Notes: generated by a model not told the origin, from the letters alone. Shown: positions 45,943-54,547, numbered from the stretch's first letter. The stretch: 64,000 nt of DNA from Paracoccaceae bacterium (GCA_029243395.1 JAQWSE010000013.1:1-64000), one strand, 5' to 3'. Numbers and translations: made by a program.

Positions 45943-46798
45943 ATTTCCATCTATTATGAACCCAGTACCATTGAGTGGGATTCTCTCTTATTCTTCTCGT
46001 TAAACTCTGATTCAGCTTTTTCGTCATTGCCTCAGGAGTGGAAAAAGGTACTGGTGATTCTAGTACAACTCGAACCAGATCTGTAGTTTCGTCGCGTATT
46101 GAGTAAGCTGGAATCAATAGTGCGTTGTATCTGATGGCTAAATCAGCAACTGCAAAAGTCGTTTTGGCAGGTTTACCCAAAAAATTTATATACTGGCCAT
46201 TACTAATGGCTTGATCAATCATTATGCATACAATTCCACCTGCTTTTAGATATCGAATCATTGCTACTGTACCTTTGCGGTCAGCTTGAAATATTGGTTG
46301 GCCTCCTGCACTAATTACCTTGTGGTGATATGGCTGATAAAAATTATTTTTGCTCTTTTGGTATACTGCAGCTGTTTCTAATCCGTGTCTTTTAAATATG
46401 GCTCTAACAGCTTCCCAAGGGCCAAAATGTCCGGACACAATTATTATGGGACGGTTTTCTCTTTTTGCAGAATAGATTTCTTCAAGTTGTTTAGAATTCG
46501 TAAGTTTGATTGGTTGTTTGGCATGAAATTCGTCATTAAATAAGAACTCTATGAAAGTCCGGCCAAGATTTCTTGAAAAATTGATCAAGAATTCATTTTT
46601 TTCACTTTTTGTTATCTTTGGATAAATGAGGTCTAAATTATTTAAAACTCTGTTGCGATATTTAGGGATAGACCGTATGGCAAAACTGACAATAGATCCA
46701 CCAAATTTGATTCTTTTTTCATATTTAATTAAGCGAGCTGTTTGGATAAATATCCAGAGTGGAGCATATTCCAAAAGTCTTACAAATACTTTCCACAC
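45941..46798 (-). CDS. Lysophospholipid acyltransferase family protein, LpxL/HtrB type (lipid A acyltransferase)
   Basis: The 285-residue inner-membrane-associated acyltransferase has the catalytic HX4E motif in SGHFGPWEA. It also carries the family segments FLGKPAKTTFAVADLA and RIRENPTQWYWVHNRWK at the C terminus. By family it adds a secondary acyl chain to the lipid A precursor. The GTG start at 46798 has AGGATT upstream. It follows infC in the same direction (40 bp), so it may share the thrS-infC transcript. Confidence 0.88.
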   Translation of the reverse strand: MWKVFVRLLEYAPLWIFIQTARLIKYEKRIKFGGSIVSFAIRSIPKYRNRVLNNLDLIYPKITKSEKNEFLINFSRNLGRTFIEFLFNDEFHAKQPIKLTNSKQLEEIYSAKRENRPIIIVSGHFGPWEAVRAIFKRHGLETAAVYQKSKNNFYQPYHHKVISAGGQPIFQADRKGTVAMIRYLKAGGIVCIMIDQAISNGQYINFLGKPAKTTFAVADLAIRYNALLIPAYSIRDETTDLVRVVLESPVPFSTPEAMTKKLNQSLTRRIRENPTQWYWVHNRWK

Positions 46799-46838
46799 CA
46801 GCTAATCCTTTTAGAAATACATATAATCCTAACGAGAT

Positions 46839-47384
46839 TTACTTCAAAGGACTAATGATCATAGTCATTTGGCGACCTTCAATTTTTGGGATCGAGTCTA
46901 TTTTGCCAATTTCAGAGGTATCTTCTGCGACCCTTTCCAACAAATCTTTACCTAATTCTTGGTGAGCCATTTCTCTTCCTCTGAACCGCATGGTTATTTT
47001 AACTTTATCACCATGGTCCAAGAATTTAGTTACAGACCTCATTTTCACTTCGTAATCATGGATATCCGTATTAGGTCTAAACTTAATTTCTTTTACATCT
47101 ATAGTCTTCTGCTTCTTCTTGGCTTCTGCTTCTTTTTTCTGCTGCTCATATTTGTATTTGCCATAATCCATTATTTTACATACTGGCGGAGTGGCATTTG
47201 GAGAAATCTCAACCAAATCGAGAGATTCTTCTTCAGCTAATTCAATTCCTTGTCCTGGACTTACTAAGCCGATATTTTCCCCTTTTGAACCTATTAAACG
47301 AATTTCATTACAGTCGATATACTGATTTATCCGTGCACCCTGGTCCCTAGAAACCTGAGGGCTTGCTTGCGGTCTTCTTACGAT
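46839..47384 (-). CDS. infC: Translation initiation factor IF-3, probably started at ATC
   Basis: The protein has both IF-3 domains: N domain [29 protein letters not shown], linker [16 protein letters not shown] and C domain [18 protein letters not shown] with [18 protein letters not shown]-3 keeps the ribosomal subunits apart and checks the start codon. There is no ATG near the expected start. The best ribosome site (AAAAGGAG) lies 7 nt upstream of ATC at 47384. That start gives 181 residues, as in E. coli (180), where infC begins with ATT for autoregulation. A GTG 14 codons upstream (47426) lacks a ribosome site. It is downstream of thrS, the classical order. Confidence 0.93.
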   Translation of the reverse strand: MVRRPQASPQVSRDQGARINQYIDCNEIRLIGSKGENIGLVSPGQGIELAEEESLDLVEISPNATPPVCKIMDYGKYKYEQQKKEAEAKKKQKTIDVKEIKFRPNTDIHDYEVKMRSVTKFLDHGDKVKITMRFRGREMAHQELGKDLLERVAEDTSEIGKIDSIPKIEGRQMTMIISPLK

Positions 47385-47520
47385 GGTTAATTCTCCTTTT
47401 TTTATTAATTTCTTTTTTTGGTCCACACTAAGATCTGATGTGATTATAGCTTATACTAATTAATTAGTCAAAATATAGACTACTTTAAATTGGTCAGGAA
47501 ATAGATCATTTCTCACTTGG

Positions 47521-49482
47521 CTATTTAGGGATTTGGCTTGATTCTATCAAATTCTTCAAGGCTTGTGGAAATGATTGTGTCTCTGTCGCATTATTACCCA
47601 ATTTCCTTATGGTGACAGTTTGATTTTCAACCTCTCGTAGCCCCACTGCATAGATAACTGGTATCTTTTTTAATGAATGCTCTCTAATCTTATAATTTAT
47701 TTTTTCATTTCTTATGTCTAACTTTACCCTTAAATTATTTTCAGAAAGTTTCTTGTACAAGTCCTTAGCGTAATCATTTGCTCCCGAAACAATTGAGGCG
47801 ATGACTACTTGTACTGGAGCTAACCAAAGCGGTAAATTTCCTGAATTCTCTTCTATTAAAATTCCAATGAAGCGTTCAAAGGACCCCAGGATTGCCCGAT
47901 GAAGCATGACAGGTCTTTTTTTGTTTCCATCTTGCCCCACATAGGTGGCATCGAGACGCTCTGGCAAGACAAAGTCTACCTGTAATGTACCGCATTGCCA
48001 ATCTCTGCCAATAGCATCGGTCAAAACAAATTCTAGTTTTGGGCCATAAAATGCACCTTCCCCAGGATTTAATTCAAATGTTGATCCAGCTGCATTAGTT
48101 GCATTCATCAAGGCGTTTTCAGCTTTCTCCCAAATTTCATCTGAACCAGATCTTTTTGTTGGGCGGTCTGAAAATTTAATTTTGAATTCCTTGAATCCTA
48201 AATCTGAATAAATTTTCGACAGAAGATCAATAAATATCTTAGTCTCATCTTCAATTTGCTCTTCCGTACAGAATATATGAGCATCGTCTTGAACAAAACC
48301 TCTTACGCGCATGATTCCATGCATTGATCCAGATGGTTCATAGCGATGGCATGAGCCAAATTCTGCCATTCGGAGGGGTAAATCGCGATAAGATTTGACA
48401 CCTTGATTATATATTTGCACATGGCAAGGACAATTCATAGGCTTAAGGGCATTCACCCTTTTTTCTTTGGCTCCTTCTTCGTCGACTTCAACCAAGAACA
48501 TATGTTCTTGGTATTTATCCCAATGGCCGGATTGCTCCCAGAGCTTTCTATCAACAACTTGGGGAGTCTTAACTTCTAAATAATCACCTTTTTCTAGCTC
48601 TCTTTGCATATAATTTTGTAGAACTTGATAAATCCGCCACCCTTTTGGGTGCCAGAAAACCATTCCAGGAGCCTCTTCTTGCATATGAAAAAGCTCCATG
48701 TCTTTTCCAAGCTTCCTGTGATCTCTCTTTTTTGCTTCTTCCAAGACATGCAGATATTGCTTTAATTCATCTTTGTTTCTAAACGCAACGCCATAAATTC
48801 TTTGTAGCATCTTATTGGTGCTATCACCCTTCCAGTAGGCTCCTGCTATGCTCATCAACTTAAAACAGTCACTAGGTACTTGGCCTGTATGCAGCAGGTG
48901 AGGCCCTCTGCACAAGTCTTGCCAGTGCCCATGCCAATACATTCGGATATCTTGATCTTTAGGGATGTCTTCGATTAATTGAACTTTATAGTGTTCTTTC
49001 TTTCCTTTATAGAAATCAAGTGCATCTTTTCTTGTCCAGACTTCTGTTTTAACCGAGTCATGCAGATTAATGATGTCTTTCATTTTTTTTTCGATTACAA
49101 GCAAATCTTCGGGAGTAAAAGGTTCTTCTCTGTCAAAATCATAATACCAGCCATTTTCAATTACGGGGCCTATAGTGACTCTGGTTTCGGGCCATATCTC
49201 CTGTACTGCTCTGGCCATGATATGGGCACAATCATGCCTAATAAGCTCTAGTGCAATAGATTCATTTTTATTGGTATGAATTTCAAGTTTTGAATTATCT
49301 TCTATGTGTAATGTTAAATCACTTAAAACTCCGTTGACGGAACACGCTATTGCTGCCTTCTTTAGTGACGAAGAAATATTTTGAGCAATCTGTAAACCAG
49401 ACACTCCTTTTTCAAACTCGCGCTTGGATCCATCCGGAAATGTTATTGAAATCATTTCCATGTTTGCGGGTGAATTTCCCAT
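47521..49482 (-). CDS. thrS: Threonyl-tRNA synthetase
   Basis: The 653-residue enzyme charges tRNA-Thr. The TGS domain comes first ([19 protein letters not shown]). The editing domain follows with the HxxxH pair ([11 protein letters not shown]) and DLCRGPH. The class II catalytic core has the zinc cysteine in [10 protein letters not shown], motif 2 [10 protein letters not shown] and motif 3 [13 protein letters not shown], then the anticodon-binding domain. The ATG of [10 protein letters not shown] is chosen because GGAAGG lies just upstream; the frame extends 16 codons further to a TTG. It is followed by infC. Confidence 0.97.
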   Translation of the reverse strand: MGNSPANMEMISITFPDGSKREFEKGVSGLQIAQNISSSLKKAAIACSVNGVLSDLTLHIEDNSKLEIHTNKNESIALELIRHDCAHIMARAVQEIWPETRVTIGPVIENGWYYDFDREEPFTPEDLLVIEKKMKDIINLHDSVKTEVWTRKDALDFYKGKKEHYKVQLIEDIPKDQDIRMYWHGHWQDLCRGPHLLHTGQVPSDCFKLMSIAGAYWKGDSTNKMLQRIYGVAFRNKDELKQYLHVLEEAKKRDHRKLGKDMELFHMQEEAPGMVFWHPKGWRIYQVLQNYMQRELEKGDYLEVKTPQVVDRKLWEQSGHWDKYQEHMFLVEVDEEGAKEKRVNALKPMNCPCHVQIYNQGVKSYRDLPLRMAEFGSCHRYEPSGSMHGIMRVRGFVQDDAHIFCTEEQIEDETKIFIDLLSKIYSDLGFKEFKIKFSDRPTKRSGSDEIWEKAENALMNATNAAGSTFELNPGEGAFYGPKLEFVLTDAIGRDWQCGTLQVDFVLPERLDATYVGQDGNKKRPVMLHRAILGSFERFIGILIEENSGNLPLWLAPVQVVIASIVSGANDYAKDLYKKLSENNLRVKLDIRNEKINYKIREHSLKKIPVIYAVGLREVENQTVTIRKLGNNATETQSFPQALKNLIESSQIPK

Positions 49483-49658
49483 GAACACCTTCCTATGTGA
49501 TCCTTTTAGTTTGCGTGTTTCTTTTGTCAAAGATTATTTTCCTATTAAAACTATATTGTTAACTTCAATTCTTGTGCGGAGAGATTAATTCATTTAATAA
49601 AAACCAAATTTGAATCATTAATTAAGTAGGTAAAGAAGTAACTGAAGAGGAGATTATT

Positions 49659-50423
49659 TTGTTAGAACCAAGCTGGCATCATCCCGACTCTTTCCGATCT
49701 ATAGCTTATAATAAGGTGGAAGGCACACCCGAAAACTCTAATTCTCCTGGGGTAATTTTTCTAGGTGGTTTAGCGTCCGATATGGAAGGGACAAAGGCAA
49801 AATATTTGGAAGAGTGGGCAAAGAATTCTGGAAAATCTTTCATTAGGTTTGATTATACAGGTCATGGGAGCTCTAGCGGAGAATTTTTAGATGGTTCGAT
49901 ACAGTCATGGTTTGGAGATGCTCTTTCGGTTTTGGATGAATTAACGTGTGGCAAGCAAATCTTAGTTGGTTCTTCTATGGGAGGATGGATTGCTTTTCTA
50001 TTGGCAAAACATAAACCGCTTAGAATTCACTCTATTATTGGTATAGCGGCTGCTCCTGATTTTACCGAAGATAGTATGTGGGAACAATTTGACAAAAAAC
50101 AGAGGTCACAGATCATGGAGAATGGCTTTATTTATCAAGAATCTGAATACTCTGAAGATCCATATAAAATTTCTAAAAACCTCATAATTAATTCTCGAAA
50201 ATGTCTGATCTTGAGGGAAAAGTTAGAATTGCCTTTTCCAGTAAGACTTTTGCAAGGCACAGACGATTGTGATGTCCCCGTTGATCTTGCGATAAAGCTA
50301 TTAAAGCACCTAGGTTCCCCAGATGCTAAACTTGAAATTGTTAAAGGTGCAAATCATAGTTTTTCTAGTGAGAGTTGTTTACGTCTTATTTCGCAGAAAA
50401 TTGACAATTTAATGAAAAAATAA
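49659..50423 (+). CDS. Alpha/beta hydrolase (ABHD10-like thioesterase/esterase)
   Basis: The 254-residue hydrolase has nucleophile elbow VGSSMGGWI, acid residue region QGTDDCDVP and catalytic His in GANHSF. The opening SPGVIFLGGLASDMEGTKA with FDYTGHGSSSGEF resembles the ABHD10 group of small esterases and thioesterases. TTG at 49659 is preceded by GAGGAG. It is divergent from thrS and followed after 19 bp by a second hydrolase. Substrate unknown. Confidence 0.87.
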   Translation: MLEPSWHHPDSFRSIAYNKVEGTPENSNSPGVIFLGGLASDMEGTKAKYLEEWAKNSGKSFIRFDYTGHGSSSGEFLDGSIQSWFGDALSVLDELTCGKQILVGSSMGGWIAFLLAKHKPLRIHSIIGIAAAPDFTEDSMWEQFDKKQRSQIMENGFIYQESEYSEDPYKISKNLIINSRKCLILREKLELPFPVRLLQGTDDCDVPVDLAIKLLKHLGSPDAKLEIVKGANHSFSSESCLRLISQKIDNLMKK

Positions 50424-50442
50424 AGAACTAATTTTTAATTCC

Positions 50443-51471
50443 ATGCTTTTAAGTAGTTTGATATTAATAGGTATTTTTGTAATTTTAGTAGTATTCCCCC
50501 GAAAAAGAATGGCTTTTGATAAAGCATTTAACATTAACGACATAGGGGATGATGTAGAAAAATATCTAAGATTGACTGAAGATAACGATAAATATTTGCA
50601 TTCTTGGGCAAAGAAAAAAATAATTTGGTATAAGAATAAGAAATTTAAAAAGACTCCAATTTCTATCGTCTATGTTCACGGGTTTTCTGCCAGTTTGGGA
50701 GAAATTAGACCGGTCCCAGATTTGTTGGCAAATAATTTGGGCGCTAACCTTTATTTTACTAGGCTGGCAGGTCATGGTAGTCGAGATCCACTTGCGCTAG
50801 GAAGATGTAGTGGGAGAGATTGGTATCGCGATGTAGAAGAATCTCTGGAAATAGGATTTCGTCTTGGTGACCAGGTATTAGTAATAGCTACATCCTTTGG
50901 TGCAGCACTTGTGTCTGAATATTTGTCAAAAAATTTTTTGGGGAACAAAATCTTAGGAACAGTATTCATTTCCCCATGCTTTGGAATATCTAATTGGAGA
51001 GTTAATCTATTTCAGTACGCTTTTTGGTCAAAGGTTTTGTTTCCAATGATTTTTGGTAAATTAAGAGTGACGAGATCCCGAACTGGAGAAGAATCCAAAT
51101 GGTGGAGCCAAGTTTATCCTGTAATAGCGATTGAAAATTTGGTTTTATGTGTGGAAAAAATATGGAGATCAAATTTTAGGAGTATTAAATCACCTAATTT
51201 GATCATTTTCTGTAATAAAGATCGATTGGTGAGCATACCCAGAATAAAAGAAATACCAAAAAGATGGGGTGGTGGAGCATCTTTGAAACCCCTTGATGTA
51301 CCTGCCCATACTGATCATGACAATTATCATGTAATTATGGGCGACGTAAAATCACCAACCCAAACGAAAAAGGGAGTTCAGATAATTTTGGATTGGTTAG
51401 ATTTAAATTTTAAATTACCCAAGTATTCTAGCAATAAAAAGAATAATAATTCCAAAAATAGAAAGAAATAA
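50443..51471 (+). CDS. Membrane-anchored alpha/beta hydrolase
   Basis: The 342-residue protein has an N-terminal membrane segment (MLLSSLILIGIFVILVVF) and a hydrolase fold facing either side of the membrane. It shows VYVHGFSASLGEIRPVPD, nucleophile region IATSFGAAL, CNKDRLVSIP and a C-terminal histidine (HTDHDNYHV). It lies 19 bp after another hydrolase, probably in one operon. Its 3' end overlaps the convergent small membrane protein gene. Substrate unknown. Confidence 0.82.
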   Translation: MLLSSLILIGIFVILVVFPRKRMAFDKAFNINDIGDDVEKYLRLTEDNDKYLHSWAKKKIIWYKNKKFKKTPISIVYVHGFSASLGEIRPVPDLLANNLGANLYFTRLAGHGSRDPLALGRCSGRDWYRDVEESLEIGFRLGDQVLVIATSFGAALVSEYLSKNFLGNKILGTVFISPCFGISNWRVNLFQYAFWSKVLFPMIFGKLRVTRSRTGEESKWWSQVYPVIAIENLVLCVEKIWRSNFRSIKSPNLIIFCNKDRLVSIPRIKEIPKRWGGGASLKPLDVPAHTDHDNYHVIMGDVKSPTQTKKGVQIILDWLDLNFKLPKYSSNKKNNNSKNRKK

Positions 51472-51642
51472 TCCTGCTAAATTTACTGGAACCAACTTGC
51501 CTACTTTTTCTCTTAGATCTGCATCGGTAATTATTTTCTTTTTGTAGGAAGATTTCAGCTTTATTGCAATGAAAACAACGTACATAATTAGACTTATCCC
51601 TAGAATAAGAAGAATTGCGGCCAGTAGAATTACAAATTTCAT
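51415..51642 (-). CDS. Small two-helix membrane protein, unknown
   Basis: The 75-residue protein has two hydrophobic helices: one near the N terminus (FVILLAAILLILGISLIMYVVF) split by a charged loop (KSSYKKKIITDADLREK), and one near the C terminus (LAGLFLSIFGIIILFIARIL). It is ATG-started but without a clear ribosome site, and its 3' end overlaps the convergent hydrolase gene by 57 bp. The amphipathic layout makes it likely genuine; no family recognised. Confidence 0.6.
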   Translation of the reverse strand: MKFVILLAAILLILGISLIMYVVFIAIKLKSSYKKKIITDADLREKVGKLVPVNLAGLFLSIFGIIILFIARILG

Positions 51643-51797
51643 TTGAACAATTGATTTATGAGTGAGTCGAAGATTAGATTACTTATAAATTTAGAGATAG
51701 GAGATATTGTTCAAAAAGTATAATCAAAAAGGAAATGAATTTTAATTATAAATTAGGGCTTGCATTCTGAAAGGGTAAAATTTATTTGAAGAGTATC

Positions 51798-51873
51798 GCC
51801 TCTATAGCTCAGCTGGTAGAGCAACTGATTTGTAATCAGTGGGTCGGGAGTTCGAGTCTCTCTGGAGGCACCA
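51798..51873 (+). tRNA. tRNA-Thr (anticodon UGU)
   Basis: The gene folds into a full cloverleaf. The acceptor stem is GCCTCTA/TGGAGGC and the D-arm is AGCTCAGCTGGTAGAGC. The anticodon stem ACTGA/TCAGT has loop TTTGTAA (anticodon TGT). The T-loop is TTCGAGT, and the gene ends with an encoded CCA at 51871-51873. Confidence 0.97.
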
Positions 51874-52303
51874 ATAAAATCAATAACTTAGAAGATGTAC
51901 TGATACTATCGTGATCGCTTTGGGTTACAAATGGGTTGCAAAACATCACTGTTTAACGCTTAATACCCCTATTTCGTGCTCATATAAGCCTTGGAACTCA
52001 CATTTCATTTCAATTTGAAGTCGTGTTTAATTCTATACTAAAAGAGTAGCACTTTTGTGGAGATCTGTAGTTGTCCAAGAGCAGGGGTCACTGAGCCAAA
52101 TTGAAATTGATGATAGGTTCGACGGGAAAGGGGTACACCCTTATTCTGGAGGGGTGGGTCTTGAACCTCGGACCTTTAGAGTTAGTTCGGTAGATTCATT
52201 TCAGGGGGTTTTTGATTGATGGTTGGTTCTTCTGGTATTATCTAGTAAAATGGTGGAGCCAAGGGTAGTATTACCTAAAACATAACTCCCTGAAATCATA
52301 TAA
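51874..52303. other. Gene-poor stretch downstream of tRNA-Thr
   Basis: About 430 bp with no credible gene. It holds a tandem 11-mer (TGGGTTACAAA then TGGGTTGCAAA, 51921-51942), which resembles recombinase arm-type repeats near tRNA integration sites. It also holds degenerate repeat R1 at 52087-52210. No intact integrase is present. Confidence 0.5.
52087..52210 (+). repeat. Degenerate direct repeat R1 (partner at 53226-53319)
   Basis: R1 shares GTCACTGAG, AAGGGG, GGAGGG-TGGGTCTTG, GACCTTTAG-GTT, TTCGGTA and a G-run with R2 in the same order and strand, with a small insertion in R1. The pair brackets the two unknown genes 52304-53037. Confidence 0.65.
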
Positions 52304-52765
52304 TTATCGCATTCTTAATTCTTTAAGTACTCGATAGAATTGGCGATGTTTTACCATATTTCCATCAATAAAATCCTTTGGAAGGTCAACATTTTTTCTT
52401 CTTCTAAACAAAAGTTTAAACATACTGTATGCTGACAATCGAATATCTTTATATCCTGGTGATATTCTGATTACTTCGCCATATTGTATGATCCCTGTTT
52501 TTCTTAAATCTTTAATTAGAGTTTGAGAACAATCTAATTTTTTTGGTAATCCTAATGCAGATACGACCATTAATCGACAAAAAGCATCACGCCCTACTGG
52601 TTGGTTATGGAAATAAAGAGCTTCCTCTATAAGGTCTAAACCAACGTCTACAGTGTAAGCACAGACGAATGTACAGTTCATTGGTAAGGGTAACATGTGG
52701 CCAGGATATGGGTTGGTAAATGGTTTTACAGGCCAAGGGGTAATATGAATAATGTCCAGTGACAT
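52304..52765 (-). CDS. Unknown 153-residue protein, second gene of a leader-sharing pair
   Basis: The protein MSLDIIHITPWPVKPF... is not recognised. It is mostly helical in appearance with a basic C-terminal third (RRRKNVDLPKDF, KHRQFYRVLKELRMR). A central stretch (LIKDLRKTGIIQYGEVIRI) has a faint winged-helix look. The start at 52765 is chosen because GCGGAG lies 7 nt upstream, in a leader nearly identical to that of the neighbouring gene; the frame runs 15 codons further through that leader. The context is a likely decayed mobile element. Confidence 0.6.
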   Translation of the reverse strand: MSLDIIHITPWPVKPFTNPYPGHMLPLPMNCTFVCAYTVDVGLDLIEEALYFHNQPVGRDAFCRLMVVSALGLPKKLDCSQTLIKDLRKTGIIQYGEVIRISPGYKDIRLSAYSMFKLLFRRRKNVDLPKDFIDGNMVKHRQFYRVLKELRMR

Positions 52766-52768
52766 GAT

Positions 52769-52816
52769 TTTTCTCCGCTTTAGTGCTTTAGGCAGGATGC
52801 CAAGGTGCACAAGTTG
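52769..52816 (-). repeat. Shared leader, copy LA (partner LB at 53043-53090)
   Basis: LA and LB match at 43 of 48 positions, with 24 consecutive identical bases next to the genes. On the minus strand each ends CACTAAAGCGGAGAAAA followed by 3-5 nt and the ATG, so the copied unit contains the ribosome site. It also contains a doubled CTAAAGC. Confidence 0.85.
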
Positions 52817-52836
52817 AAATTAAGGGGACCTGTTTT

Positions 52837-53037
52837 CTACATAGCTAGATCTAAGTAATCCTGAGGAGAAAGATAGATACCTTGGCTCTCCAAACTTTTA
52901 ATAGTTTCTATTTCTAAACTTGAAAGTTGGAACACAGCTTTTTGTTTATACTTTCTATAAAGCTCTATTTTTACTTTATCTATAATAGCATCTTGCTCAG
53001 CAAGAAATGCTTCGTCGTTAAAGTCTATTTTAGCCAT
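52837..53037 (-). CDS. Unknown 66-residue protein, first gene of a leader-sharing pair
   Basis: The small acidic-to-basic helical protein MAKIDFNDEAFLAEQDAIIDK... is not recognised. It has heptad-like leucine and isoleucine spacing (FQLSSLEIETIKSLESQGI). The ATG is preceded by GCGGAG within leader LB. It lies 71 bp upstream of the 153-residue gene on the same strand. A small helical partner upstream of a larger basic protein would fit a toxin-antitoxin or phage accessory pair, but no motif proves this. Confidence 0.55.
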   Translation of the reverse strand: MAKIDFNDEAFLAEQDAIIDKVKIELYRKYKQKAVFQLSSLEIETIKSLESQGIYLSPQDYLDLAM

Positions 53038-53042
53038 GAGAG

Positions 53043-53090
53043 TTTTCTCCGCTTTAGTGCTTTAGGAACCATTCCAAGGCGCACAAGTTG
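53043..53090 (-). repeat. Shared leader, copy LB
   Basis: This is the partner of LA at 52769-52816; it includes the ribosome site of the 66-residue gene. The differences from LA are confined to the half distal to the gene. Confidence 0.85.
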
Positions 53091-53225
53091 GTGATTAAAT
53101 GCCTAACTACAATATACTAACTTATCCAATTAGTTTCAACCATGAATCCCTACACACACCCCATTTCCTTCCAGAATCCCATACCATTCAGAACACCCAA
53201 TACGACTCTCCTGAGGCTTCCTAGA

Positions 53226-53319
53226 GTCACTGAGGGTAGGGCAAGGGGCACCCCCTGACTACGGAGGGTGGGTCTTGGACCTTTAGGGTTGATTCGGTAA
53301 ATTTATTTGGGGGGGGGTT
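53226..53319 (+). repeat. Degenerate direct repeat R2 (partner of R1)
   Basis: Same order of conserved blocks as R1, ending in a long G-run. The rest of 53091-53409 shows no gene. Confidence 0.65.
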
Positions 53320-53409
53320 GATTAGAGTCTTCCCAAGACTGCAAATCTGCATAAACTGTTGCGATAAAAAAGATTCTTATACTGATGTGGAGTTTAATGG
53401 TATTTGTGC

Positions 53410-53463
53410 TTTTGGGTACCGTAGGTCGTAGGTTCGAATCCTATCGCCCCGACCACTTTTCAC
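53410..53463 (+). repeat. tRNA-Pro(UGG) 3'-half fragment, left copy (attachment-site-like)
   Basis: The first part reads as the anticodon loop (TTTGGGT), the 3' strand of the anticodon stem (ACCGT) and variable loop AGGTC. Then come T-arm GTAGG-TTCGAAT-CCTAT, acceptor strand CGCCCCG, A and CCA. The 5' half of the tRNA is missing; upstream bases do not pair with ACCGT. All 54 bp are identical to the copy at 62369-62422, and the match continues for seven more bases after one mismatch. Confidence 0.9.
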
Positions 53464-53470
53464 CCAACTA

Positions 53471-53668
53471 TGCTTAGAAAACGTTAAATTCGATTATGAT
53501 ACGTTTGTAACAAATGGCTGAAAAAGTGACACATTTCAGGATTTGAGTGTTATAAGGAACTTCGGTCAGGAGGATGAACTAGCAAAATAACCCTAATAAT
53601 CGAAGGCACGACAGCCCTACGCTTGGTTCCGAGCTCTTTCCTGATGACTTAATTACTACTCAACAAAA
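53471..53668. other. Non-coding left end of the island
   Basis: About 200 bp between the left tRNA fragment and the IclR gene contain no credible gene. TTTGTAACAAATGGC (53503-53517) and GTGACACATTTCAGG nearby resemble the TGTAACACATT motif just inside the right end (62315-62328). Confidence 0.4.
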
Positions 53669-54451
53669 CTAGTATGTTATTTTCGCACCTGCAGCTCGAG
53701 AGATAGTCGCAACGCACTCCTGCAAGGGCTTAGTATAAAAATTGTGATCAGTCTTTACTCTATACAAAGGCACTGAAATACTTACTGCTGCGATAGGATT
53801 AAGTTTTTCATTTAGTATAGCTGCACCAAAGCATGAGATACCTGTTTCATTCTCCTGATCATCATTTACATATCCCAAACGACGATACTTTTCGACCTGC
53901 TCTTCGAGCGCTTGAAAGGTTATTGTTGTTCGGTTGGTGATCTTCTCTAATTTTAGACTATTTATCAGTGCTTTAAAGTCTGCGGTTGGAAGAGCTGATA
54001 GAAACGATTTACCCACACTTGTAGAATGCAACGCGACTCTGGCCCCTATGCTAGAGGCCATGCGAACAACCTTAAGACTTTCTATTTTATCAATATAAAC
54101 CATTTCATTGCCACTCCGTATGGCTAGATGTACAGTTTCTCCTGTGCGGTCTCGCAAGCTTTCAAGCTCTAGTCTTGCAAGGCTGCGAATATCTATATCT
54201 TCGAGGGCGCGACGCGCCAACCCAACAAGTCGTATACCTAGTTTGTAACGTCCTTCGTTAGTTTTTGCGACTAATTCTTCAGCCTCTAGACTTGCCAAAA
54301 TACGGTAAAGTGTAGGTCGAGACAGGTCGCAGCTAGATTGAAGATCGGTAGTGGTCGGTGGCGATCCATAATTTGAAATTACCTGTAGAACAGCAATACT
54401 CCGGGAGAAGCTTTGCGTGCCGGGGACAACTTTAGTCAAAGTAAACTCCAT
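53669..54451 (-). CDS. IclR family transcriptional regulator
   Basis: The 260-residue protein has the N-terminal winged helix-turn-helix (SRSIAVLQVISNYGSPPTTTDLQ, SRPTLYRILASLE; residues ~16-60). The IclR effector domain follows (LGIRLVGLARRAL, VGKSFLSALPT, GYVNDDQENETGISCFGA, AAVSISVP). IclR proteins sense small carbon compounds and repress or activate adjacent catabolic operons. It is divergent from the SDR-cupin genes, with a promoter and palindrome between them, so it probably controls them. Its G+C content looks higher than the window average. Confidence 0.92.
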   Translation of the reverse strand: MEFTLTKVVPGTQSFSRSIAVLQVISNYGSPPTTTDLQSSCDLSRPTLYRILASLEAEELVAKTNEGRYKLGIRLVGLARRALEDIDIRSLARLELESLRDRTGETVHLAIRSGNEMVYIDKIESLKVVRMASSIGARVALHSTSVGKSFLSALPTADFKALINSLKLEKITNRTTITFQALEEQVEKYRRLGYVNDDQENETGISCFGAAILNEKLNPIAAVSISVPLYRVKTDHNFYTKPLQECVATISRAAGAKITY

Positions 54452-54482
54452 TGTTTAATTAGAACAATCGTGAGTATTGTGG

Positions 54483-54512
54483 TTGACAAAATCGATATCA
54501 AATTCATAATAT
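54483..54512 (+). promoter_or_regulatory. Sigma-70-type promoter of the SDR-cupin operon
   Basis: TTGACA (54483-54488) and TAATAT (54507-54512) with an 18-nt spacer give a strong predicted promoter reading away from the IclR gene. Transcription should start near 54519, just before the palindrome at 54531. Confidence 0.7.
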
Positions 54513-54530
54513 TACAATATGGTGTAAAAA

Positions 54531-54547
54531 TGTCCATATTATGGACA
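54531..54547. promoter_or_regulatory. 17-bp perfect palindrome, probable IclR-family operator
   Basis: TGTCCATATTATGGACA has perfect 8-bp arms around one central base. It lies about 12 bp downstream of the predicted transcription start and between the divergent IclR and SDR genes. Binding here would block transcription, so IclR-mediated repression relieved by a substrate is the simplest reading (inference). Its position also argues that translation starts at 54569, not at the ATG at 54530. Confidence 0.7.

Noticed and set aside
51798-51873. tRNA-Thr close to thrS as a possible regulatory linkage
   Set aside because: They are on opposite strands with two hydrolase genes and a small membrane protein gene between; no T-box or other leader is visible ahead of thrS, so proximity is likely chance.
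52148-52200. Minus-strand sequence GGTCCGAGGTTCAAGACC in R1, resembling a tRNA T-arm
   Set aside because: The stem pairs poorly beyond two base pairs, no cloverleaf forms, and the partner repeat R2 lacks the T-loop.
52251-52264. Minus-strand CCTTGGCTCCACCA, like the 3' end of a tRNA-Ala
   Set aside because: Only 14 bases match the pattern and there is no T-arm next to it; too short to call an attachment remnant.
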